A stretch of 64,000 nt of DNA from Brachypodius melanocephalos (Eukaryota > Chordata > Aves > Passeriformes > Pycnonotidae). The stretch lies in the NCBI GenBank assembly GCA_013398615.1, contig VZSR01000393.1:4030888-4094887 (forward strand), read 5' to 3'. The notes below the pieces were generated by a model, which was not told the DNA's origin, made no database searches, and was given only the letters and a program-made list of their open reading frames with translations. Made by a program: the position numbers and the translations under genes. Positions 25,917 through 37,100 of the stretch are shown piece by piece (within the stretch, counting starts at the first letter, position 1; every line of letters begins with the position of its first letter).

Positions 25917-27833
25917 ACCCAGCATCCCCTCAATTTTCCTTCCAGTTCACGAGTTGCCTTTGAGCCCACTAGGATCACACCCTGCCCAAAACAGCTGTCA
26001 CTTGTCCCTCTGCCCTGGAAAAGCTCCCCATCCCCTTCTCTCTCAGTGCTCTCCATCCAGTACTGATCCATCCCCAAAAAGCACAAAGGGTGAGACGAGA
26101 CAAAGAGTCACAACCATTGGTTACTAAATATTTTTGGGTTTTATTACATTTTTTGCTGACACATTTTAAAAAACGGGAAAATAAAGGAAAAAAATTGGAA
26201 GAGAGAGAGAGAAATAGTCTCAGATTTCCTGAGTTCAAAACATTGAGTACACTTCCTCCAAGGAAAGTGAAAGTCTGCAGCCAGGGCACTGATATGAACC
26301 CACCAGGTGCTAAACCTCAGAAGAAAAAGCAGTTATTGGGACAAAGTGTAAGGACAGGAGGGTTCCCCCACTGGAGCACAGATTCAAAAGGTGCCCTGAG
26401 CCCCCTGAGCATCCTGTGTGCATTTCCAGCAGCCTTGCACTGCTGTGACAGACACAGGACAGTGATGGAATAAATACCACAGCTGCAAATTAAATAGTGA
26501 TTTTGTCCAGCTGGGTGCAAGAGAACATCACATAAGCAGGATTGTGACAGGAGAGTTAGAAGTTGCTCAGAAAAGAAAGGAAAAATGTGTATCTACATTT
26601 AAAGCTCAGAATGTGACCACTTTTAGCTCTTCATCACTGAAAAAGAAATGCAACTTGTCAAAGACAGGACACATGGGCAAACCATGGGACTCAGGGGAGT
26701 GAGGATTTTGAAATCTTTCAAAATATCAAAGCCCAAGGATGTGACAGACAAGGCAAAAAGGGAATAAGGTGGGGAAAATACAGCTGAGTTGCCCAACCAC
26801 TTGCCATTGGTGAGGGGTTTATGGTATGGAGCACCAGGGAGGGCACCTGGTGTTCCTGGAATAAAATTAGGGAAGGGGAGTGACCCCAATCTATCAGAAG
26901 TTGGACACTGGGCTCCAGCAAAGCCACACAAAGAGTGACTGATCTCAGACAAGTGAGCACAAACTCCCCCCAAAGCAGAGGGAGACACAGGGAGGTATCA
27001 GGAGAGGTGGGCAAAAACATGAATTGTTTGTAAACCCAGACTTGAGTAAGAAATTGTACAAAAAGCAGAAGGGACATCAGAGTTTACTAACAATCAGATA
27101 AGCACAGGCATATACAGGTGATGCACAGAATGACCCAGACAGATCAAATTAGCAGCTGATACACCCACCATGATTATTTTTATTACTGCAGGAAGGAAAT
27201 CGTTTATCTCTTCATAAAGATCTTGATCTGTTTGCATTCATTCCTCCACCCCAACTAATTTATGTTGCTTACTCTAGCAAAGAACACCTTACAAATTTTA
27301 AAACTCTACACTACAAAACTTGGGGGAAAAGGACAATAATTTCTCAGGTTCAACAGCAACAGAATGAAAACTGCAGACCCTAAACATATTAGGCTGAAGC
27401 TGCAGAGAAAAAGACTTGCATTACACAGTTCTAAGTCTCTTTAACAATAGGAATATATTTAACTTCTTACAAGATTTAAGGTTGGTGACTCTCTAGGGGG
27501 TTTTGTTTTGCTTTTAAAAAAAACCCGTGATCTGCATGTCTCTGTGTTGGTGATGCCTTTAGAAGCAGACAGGAACTATAAAGTTTCATGAGGTATCTTA
27601 CACAGAAAGCAGGACACAAAGACAACAGGAAAACACTGAAACTCCTCAACAAATGCCCCCATCTGGTAACAGCTTTCTATTTATGGTTATCCACTGCTTT
27701 TCCCAAGAATTACTCTTGACACAAAGATTTCCCTCTTTGCAAGGCAGTGTCAATGCAGCTTAACAAAGACAGCACAACAAGCGGTGTCTGTACAGAGTTC
27801 TTCCCAGCCACCTCACCCAGTGAGAAAAACACC
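25917..27833 (-). other. HSD17B2: HSD17B2 3' UTR and downstream flank
   Basis: No coding exon is visible. The 3' UTR of HSD17B2 must begin at 27833 and run leftwards. Minus-strand AATAAA signals occur at 27184-27179 (about 650 nt past the stop) and 26145-26140 (about 1.7 kb past). I cannot tell from the sequence which is used. Confidence 0.6.
27179..27184 (-). terminator. HSD17B2: candidate HSD17B2 polyadenylation signal
   Basis: This is an AATAAA hexamer on the minus strand about 650 nt beyond the stop codon, the first canonical hexamer I found downstream. A second candidate lies at 26140-26145. Confidence 0.4.
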
Positions 27834-28192
27834 TCAGAGGTCCTTGCCTTCATCTCCTGATGTTCCCAGCTCCCTCGGCACGGAGCCAGGGCTCAGCACC
27901 TTGCTGATGAAGAAGTCGTAGAACCAGAGGGGGAAGCAGCAGAAGATGCAGAGGGGGATGTAGGCTCCCTTGCCAGGGGTGTAAAGACCCTGGGGTCTCC
28001 TGGCCAGCAGAGCATCCAGGACAGCCCCCAGCATGGGGGACAGGTCAGGGGCACAGTGGGAGGGCAGGTGGAGGAGGTAATTCCTCAGCCCCAGGAGATA
28101 TTCCTCCCCATAGGCCAGCCTGGTGTCTGCAGGGAGGTTCTCCATCAGCTCCTTCTCGTGCCTGTCCCACTGCTCAGCCGTGCCTTCGATAC
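27834..28192 (-). CDS. HSD17B2: HSD17B2 exon 5 and stop
   Basis: Encodes residues 223-387-side sequence after exon 4, from the split glycine before IEGTAEQW to the TGA at 27836-27834. It includes the family segment YTPGKGAY followed by a hydrophobic, aromatic and Cys-rich stretch (about 344-366). This stretch may touch the membrane or cap the steroid pocket. The final 21 residues are polar and end EGKDL. The acceptor is CCTGCAG|GTATCG. Confidence 0.95.
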
Positions 28193-31100
28193 CTGCAGGG
28201 GCAACATCACAGCAGAGCAGAGTGGGTTTGGGGCTGGATTTAAAAACAATAAATCTGTTATTAATAGCCAGAGTTGATGTGAAGTGGGTCAGTGAACAAC
28301 AAACACCACAGCTGGTCAGCAGCCAGGGCTTTTAGCTGGAAGAGGAGGAAAAGCACGAGTACCCTGTGCTACACAAAAAGCACAAAGTTCATGCCCCAGC
28401 TGGCTGCCCTGCTCTACCTAAAAATGCTCTCTCACAGCCAAACCAATATTTTTTCTTTCCTCCTCATCCCCACTTTGCCATTCTGTCCCGATTCACTTTG
28501 TGGATGTTTCCAACCAGTATTTATTGTAAACAACTGAGGACAGACAGGCAAAGTAGGATGAACAGGATTCACTTGGGCTGGCCAAGTGCTCAGCTGCCCT
28601 TTCACAAGGGACATTAGTATTTCAATAACTAGTTTCCTGAAGGATCAGCCTTCTATTAGGACAGATTTAGAACCATCATTTAATCTATTTGTCCACCCCA
28701 TCTGCATAAGGTAGGAATGAAAGCAGGGGCTTCTCCAATGGGATTATTGCCTAACTACCAGAAATTAGGCATTGCACATAAAGAAAAATGTTTCAATAAA
28801 TATTTAAATCTCAAATCCCAGGACTCAAATTTACCCATAAACCTGAGAACAGCTACGCAGGGCCCTGAAGGTGAAGCCTCAGGCAGCTTCCACTGACCAT
28901 GCAAAGCTGTCAGAGCATCACAGGGCCCCTTTCCAGGAGGGGAAGCATTCAGGGAAGTACCATTTTATGAAAAAGACCATTTTGATTTACACTGACATTA
29001 AGAAAATGCTCTGGGCAGGCAGGGGGTGCAGTGAGGGCATGTGGAGAAGGAGATGAGTCTGGAACCTGGACAGGCTCTGCAAAAAGTGCTCAGTTGAAGG
29101 AGGAGGAGAATTTGGAACAGAAAGCAGCAGGAGCACACAGGGGAAGGAGGGGAGAGGAAAGATCAGAGGATGTTGACAGCAAGCAAGCAGGGTGACAGGT
29201 ATTGCTGCAGATACTGCAGGGCTCTGTTCGAGACTACAGGGAAAGAGGAGAGGCAGAGAGAACAACCCCAAATGTCAAACACCAACCTGTCCTGAAGCCT
29301 GATGGATGAATTGCCATGACTTTAATGCCCCATTTGGAAAGCTCTTGCCTCATTACTCCAGAAAACATGGACAGGGCTGCTTTGGATGCCCCGTAGGCAG
29401 CGTACCTCGGGAGTGGAATGCCTCCTGCAGGAGCAATAGAAACCTGATCAACCTCGACAGTGCCTCGTCCCAGCCTTTATTTTCATGATTTATATTTTAT
29501 TTCAGGGAGATTATAGCACAACCAAAATTATGCCTCTCTCACTGAGGTTAAAGATGATCCAGTGAGGGAATCATTTCTTGCTAGAGGTTAAAAAAGAGTG
29601 AAAGCTGTAAATTAGCAGTTGCTTACAGCAATTATGCTCAGTAACACCTGGTAAGACACCTTGTGGGGCAGAAAAAAACCAAACTGGACTGCATTTAAGG
29701 GTAAAAACTGCTGAAAGTTGTGACTGTGGATTTGAGAAACATAGAATGCTTTAGTTCATATAAATATGAAGCAGTAGTTTTATACTCCTGTTCTTGTCAC
29801 TGTAACACGAATTTCAAGCCCCTACAATAAACCACAGTTGGAACAGGGTAAGCAATCTCAATTCCAGCTTTATAAAGCCAACTTTCTTTCCCGTTCTTTC
29901 CAGGAAGGCCAGAGAAAATAATACAAGAGTGGGAAAGAAAGCAAAGCTGGAATCACACCGCATGAGTAATTGGACTCCTTGAGACTCAGCATAGAAGCAG
30001 ATCCCTGCCTATAGTTATATTTCATTTTTTTTTTCAATCCCAGAAAGTTTTGTTCAGATAGGAAAGCTAAAGAGAACACATTTACAAAAACGAGCTTCCA
30101 GAAAACAGTACCCTCCAAACGCAGAGATTTCCTCTGTCCCCAAACCTGGCAGATTGTCACTTCTTGAGGGCTAGAGAAACACAAACATGCTTTCATTTGA
30201 GCATCGTCTTCAGCCCTCCCACTCCCTCCACAAGGCTGCTGTTATCACCACACAGGTTGAAGACCATCACAGCCACCACAGGCTGGGCTGGGAGCAGGGA
30301 ACAGAATGGACAATCCTTTCCTTGAGGCACATCCCTCCTTTTCCTGCCTGCAGGGGCAGTTGGGCACATCCTGCCTCTGTTTCACGTGCTACACGTTCCT
30401 CTCCATGTGCTTGAGTATTTTAAAGGAAAATATCTCAGAAACAGGGGAATTTTCAGGTAAGCCACTGGTGCTAGTGGGTGTTGAACTGGGATGACCAAGG
30501 TATCACAGGAGCTGTTTACACAGAGCCATTCCCTCGAAGAAGTCAGGCCAATTATATGTTAATTATCCCTCTGGATGCATCTGAATAAGCTGGACTGGTT
30601 TGAGCCAATTGAATCACATACTTTTCCCTCTGAGGTCAGGCTAACCTGAGCCCAGTTAAATGAGCCCTACACAGACAGGAATAGATTGAGCACAATGAGA
30701 CCTTCACTAACTTCTCCACTAATGTTTTACCAAAGGACCCCCAGGCCCTGTGTCAAGAGGAAACTCCTCACCCAAACCAGCCTGTGTGCAACAACATCTC
30801 TGCAGACAGCTGGAGTACAGCGGGGTCATTATCAGCTCCTGTAAGGGCAAACTGCTCAGAACAGGGATAAATGCATTTATCCCCTTCAGGGATTCTCACT
30901 AGGAATTAAAATATCTGCCCCAAAACACCCCTAGGGAGAGCTTCACTTGGGTGCACAGACGAAACAAGGGTCTGGCCTCAGAGCAGCAGCAGAAAGGTTC
31001 TTCTGATAATTCAATCCTGATTTCTCAGAGGGTCAGCAATAAACCATGAACACAGACATGCAAATGCAGAGCATATCTGGGATTATAAAGAGAAAACAGT

Positions 31101-34100
31101 GCCAGAGCCAGCCTGCAGCCACATCCTCAGCACAAGGGGAGCACCGGGTAACACCCTCACAAGACACCCCAGCAATGCAGCAGGATTCAGGGGAACTCCA
31201 GCTGTGCAGAAAGGGCAAAGAGAAATCTGGGGAGCACATGACCCAGCAAATCTCTAAGAGCTCTTACTCCAAAATACTTTCCAGCAGCATGACCTCCTCC
31301 TTCTAGCAGGTTTCATTTTCAAAGGAGCATTCTTGCCCCTCAGCTGTTGGCTACCAGATACTGCATTATTGTATTACATTTGTTCCTACATCTTAGCACC
31401 TCAGCTGTCCTCCTAGAATAGAAGGCCATGTTATAAACACATGCATACATATGTACATTAAGCAAAATTTATGGGGAAAGAAATGGAAATGATACGTTAA
31501 TTTTTTTTAAAGGGTTCGGATTTTTTTTTTCCCATGGAAAAATACCACCTTGCTAATAAGTATTTCTAAGACATCTAAAATATTTTAAAAGAAATACAAA
31601 CACACAGCTCCCAAGTTATCAGCAGATCTCACACACTGAGGTGGTCACAGACTTCTGCCTGAACATGTTACAGCAATACCTGTGATGTACCACCCATCTT
31701 TATGGAAGATCACGAAGTTATCACTCATGGCACCTAGAACACCAGAGCTGAATTTTACTGGGTTGTTTCTCACAGCATATTTTAGCCACATTAAACTCTT
31801 CTTTAAAGGCTGTTTTCTGGGAGTAGTATCCCAAACTAAAGAAAAACTTGGATTTATTACATCAACATTTATTCCCTGGGTGTGTTGACAACCCAGACCA
31901 ACCAACACCTTCCTTGGCTTTTGCTCCAGGACTTTATTTGGTGCTTTAGCTCAGCTCACCTGCCATGCTGGACACGTTCACCAGCCTCCCCCGCGATTTC
32001 CGCAGCAAGGGCAGGAAGGTCTTGGACACCTGCACAGCCCCAAAGAAATTCACCTCCATGCAGCGCCTGTAGGTGCTCATGGGGAGCAGCTCCCCATCAG
32101 CAGGGAAGCCCAGGATTCCTGCATTGTTCACGACACCCCAGAGCCCTGGGAAGAGGAGAAAGCACAAGGCTGTGACACACCAGGGAAACAACGCCGTAAG
32201 GATTACAGCTCTGAGCTGGAGGGTGACTCCAGACCAAAAGAGGGGTGACCTGCAGCTGCAGGTGCACATTCCCCACTCCTTGACCAGTCACTACCATCCT
32301 CCTACATCCCAGAAAACAGGACATGGATGGAAACACCCTGACTGCCCGGGACTTTACCCTGGGAACGTCGCACACACCTGAGCCATGGTGCAGCCAACAG
32401 TGAGGAGATGCTAAGCTGCTACATCAGGACTTCCAGGAGGAAAAAAAAAAAAAAAAAAACTGTTACCTGCATTTTGCACCTTCTCTGAGACTGTCAGGTA
32501 GGCTTCCTTGACCTGAGTGGTGTTGGTGATATCCAGCTGCAGGACAGAGAGTCTCTGGGAGCAGGAGCGCCGCAGCTCCTCAGCTCCGGGGCCATCCTCG
32601 TTCAAAACCCCAGCAAACACCACAAAACCCAAGCTGTCCAGGTACTTGGCCAGTGCATGTCCAATCCCAGTGTCACTTCCTGAAAGCATCAAAAAAAACC
32701 ACGGAAAGTTTGTGTCCTACGCCGTCATTAAAATAAAAAAATACACACATTGGAAAGCCACACAAATATAAACAAAAATACAACGACAAAGTCCCTGAAA
32801 TACTTATGTCAGTAGAAAGAAAGGTTCAGATCTGAAGTTTGAGGAGCTGGACCTTCAAATATTCCTCAAAGATTGATAGGCCATGTTCTCCTGCCTCACA
32901 GCTGGTGGAATCAGCTCACCCTCTGCCACTGATGGATGCTCTGACTTTATACTTAGAGAAGAAATAAAGCCCTATTTTGGTTTTATACAAATATTCAGAC
33001 TGGAACCTGACAACAAAAGCATCGAAGAGAAAAAAAAAAAAAAAGGCAAACAAAAAAAAAAACCAAAAAAAAAAAAAAAACCCACACTACTGTTTTAATT
33101 TGAAATCTCCAAAGGGTAAAGCAATTATAGGGCTTTCAAATTCAAATTCTTGGACTCTATTTCTCCATTCCAAGAAGTAGCATTATTTAATTCACACATC
33201 CACCACACAGATCCCTCAGATAAGCACTTTTTATTACACATTGTAACCAAGCCAAAACTAAGCAACTGTTGCTTTACCTGCAAAGCATTCCGATGCTTTC
33301 AGAACCTAAGAAATCTTCCAAATGACATTTTTATGCTAAGTCAGCTACTGAATTAATGGAAATTTGCATCAGAATTTCTCTTATCCTCTCCATCCTCTTC
33401 CAAACTTACTCCTAAACTTTGTCTATATAAAGCAATGACCTGGCAGCTGCAGGAAACCCTGTTAGAGCAAAGAATGGTCTTTGGGATCACAGCTGTGCAG
33501 TCCTTCCCATCAGGTACAAACGAAGGATATTTAACAAATAATTTGAGTCACAAGTCTCTCCCTGTGCAGAGTATTTTGCTGCTGCTACAGCATAAAAGAC
33601 AGAATGGTTTGTGTTGGAAAGGACCTGGAAGATCATCCCATTCCAACCTCCTGCCCTGGGCAGGGACACCTTCCACTATCCCAGGTTGTTTCAAGCTCCA
33701 TCCAACCTGGCCTTGGACACTGTCAGGGATCCAGGGGCAGCCACAGATTCTCTGGACACCCTGTGCCAGGGCTCCCCACCCTCACAGGGAAGGATTCCTT
33801 CCTAATATCTGATCCAAACCTGCTGTCTTTTAGTTTGAAGCCATTCCCCCTCGTCCTGTCACTTCATGCCCTTCTCAAGGTCCTTCTCCAGCTCTCTTGG
33901 AGCCTCTTTAGGCACTGGAGAGGGCTCTAAGGTCCCTCCTCAGGTTCATCCCAGCTCTCTACATCTGTATTCACAGGAGAGCTGTTCCAAGTCCTCTGAT
34001 CATATTTGTAGCCTTCTCTGGGCTCACTTCAGCAGGTCCATGTCAGAGTGCCCCCCCTCCCCTGCTGCCCACACAGTTTTGGGAAGGACACCAGCGTATG

Positions 34101-37100
34101 GTCACATCCAGCTTCTCATCAGCCAACATCCCCAAGTATTATAAAGTTAATTTTAAGTGTTTTCTCTCCATTTTCTAAATTCTGGTTTCCATTCTTCCCA
34201 CCCACAGTGAAACTTGCTCCATAAGGAAGGAAACACCTCACCCATGTCCCCACCAAGGCTCCCAGTGCAGTGACACAGGCAGTGACAGGGAAGGTGTTGA
34301 TAGGGGCTGTGATTCAGGAGCTTTGCAGAGGACAAGATTAGGAGGAAAATTAGGAGCCTAATAAATTAATACAGTTTTTACATTGCAACCAGCCTGCTCC
34401 ACAATATTGCACCAGATCCTCCACTCTGACTACAGCAGAGAGAGCTCCTGGGTGCTGCTGTGCACTGGGCTCCAGGATCTCCTGCAATAACAATTTACTA
34501 CATCGACACTCAGTTTCCAAATCCTGGAAATCCGAATGTGTGACAAAGGACTGGAGCTCCTGCCAGATATTTTACTATTTTCTCGTTTGTGAAAGAGCTG
34601 CAATGCTCCCTACTTAACCCTGCTATAAACTTCTGAGTCTTAGTCTCTGACTTTGGCACACCAATAAAGATATTAGAGTTATTCACAGGTCTGCTCCTAC
34701 ATTTAAAATATGTAGTCAATAGAATTTGACTGCCAAAGAGACTCATCATAATTGTGTTAGATCCTCTTTTCTCAATTCTGTCTTTTAACTTGGGTTTAAA
34801 GGGTCTTTAGTCCTGAAAGGTGAAAAATATTAATTCCAGGTGGCTTGAAGAAAACACGTACTAAATGTCTGCATCAATCAGTGCATCTCGAAAAAGTAGA
34901 AAAGGATTATTCATGCTCTATTTAATTCCTAGGAAGAAAAAAAAAAAAAATCAGCCTTTTGGCATTTTTGAAGTCTGCAACTTGCTGAAGATGCACCAAA
35001 GCACTACAAATATCACATTAAGCTTCTCCAGTCCTGACCTGACAGGACAAACTTGCATTCTTTGAATTCCCTAAAGAGACATGAAGAAGCCTGCAAATAT
35101 CCCAGACACGACGGATTTTTAAGTTTGGGGATGGGCTCGCTTTTCCTTCTTTTTCTTTTCATGAAAAAACCTACTTTTAGATGAAATCCTTCCTCTTTCA
35201 TCATTCCCAGCAGGTACACAGCCACAGCTATATATTATTATCTGTAAGTTTTATGATGCAGCTCTAACTTGAAAATGGGCAGAATGCAACATTACAACTT
35301 GAGCTTGGGATGGGCACAGCAATTCCAAGAAAGCAATAAAAGTTGTTTTCATCGTTGCTTGATGCTGGGTTTGTCCCTGGCTTTTTTTATTCCAAAACAA
35401 ATATGATTTGAGTTTCAGACCTGTTATTGAAGTCCAGAGAAGCTTTACTATTCTAATTCCTAGAATTCAAAGAGTCCCCATAGGGAAAAGAAAAAAAAAA
35501 AAAAAAAAAGAAGAAAATTCTCTCCCAATCTCACACTTACTTCTATGCCAAAAATAATTTGTGGGTTATGAGAAGACTTATTTTAAGGAAAGCATTCACA
35601 ACTGACTGTGACTGACCCATTACTGAGAATTTACAATTAACTCATGCTGGACATGCACCAAATCACTCCTGAAAGAATGGAAAGACCAAATTAACTGGAG
35701 AAATTCATCCCACTGCACACAGACTAACCAGGGACAGAATTTTACAACTCCTGGTACTTCGGATCTTGGTAGTCATTTAATTTTTAGGGAAGGTGGCTAT
35801 TGCATTTACCACTGAAGTGTTTGCATGCCAGGAGCTCCTGTTTAAGTACATTGGAGCTCTGGATCCCAGCAGGAGGATCCACAGCAGAGTTTCAGCAATG
35901 GCTTCGAGCCTGCTCACATGCCCACAGTCATCCACACAAAAAAAGCGTTTTGACCACTGGGCAAGGTTTTTCCCTTATCCTGCTGGCTTAAATAAATAGT
36001 GCAGAGCAGTCCAAGGAGAATCCAAAGAGGACCAGAACAAGGTGTGACAGAAGCCAGGGACAGCAGCAGAGCTTGCCCCAGCCTCTGACCAAAGGCTCAC
36101 AAGGAATCCCTGGCAGCTGCTCAGGACAAGCCACATTCCTCAGCCCTGAGGGGCTGAAAGGCAGAGGGAAAAAGAAAAAAGAATTAAAATCACCGCTTTC
36201 CACAAAGTGCCTGCATGAGGTCGTGTCTAAACTGGAGAAAACGTCACCAAAATCTGCTTAAAGGCACCTTGCAAATGCACAGGGACACACATCCTGTATG
36301 GGGAAGAGCTCCACAACCAGAGCAACTTAACCAAAATACACGTTGAGTAAAACTTCTGTTTCAGTTGATGGAGGGTTTGATGGATTGCACAGGACTCCAA
36401 TAAAGACACAGAAGAGCCTCCTCATATTAATCAGCTCTCACAGATGTCCAGACTTGCATTTCTTCAGGACAGTTGCAGCACAGGTACAAGGAAAGCACAT
36501 TCCCTTACTGGACTATACCCAAACGTTCCTAACTCCCTTATACTGTTCTAATCCAGATAAGCTCCCAGAGAGTGCTTCATCCTAAAGATTTGCAGCCTTC
36601 CAAAGAGCAAGGAGATGCCCAAGTGCAAGCACATCCCCTGGGTCTGCAGGGGTGGGAAAGGATTGCTCCCTATTCCCCACACCAAAATCCATCTCCATCT
36701 GACACACCTGCAGGGAGAAACCCAGCTGGGAGATAAACTGCAAGGGGAGAACCTGCTGCTGATCTTGTCCTTGCTCAACTTTTATACTTTAATCCCTGTA
36801 TTAAAGCTTGCTAGGCAAATCTAAATTATTTCCAGGTGTCCCCATAAAACAAAATGAAATTCTGCTAGAAATTGCTGTATAAACCAAAGCAACTTAATTC
36901 AGTGTTCCAGAGGGGGGAAAAAAACCACAGAAAATAAAACAAAACCCAGCAAATTAGGAGTGCAAGAAGCAGGAGGCAGGCACTCCAGTTTAAAGATTTG
37001 ATTAACACAAATAAGCAACATCTAAATAAACAACACCTCAAGTTTTAGAGGAAACTGGAGAAAAGCCATAAAACTACAAAAACGCTATCCCTGCGAAATA

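Noticed and set aside
25533..26086. Frames running across the N tract
   Set aside because: Unknown bases are being read as open. No coding content on either side.
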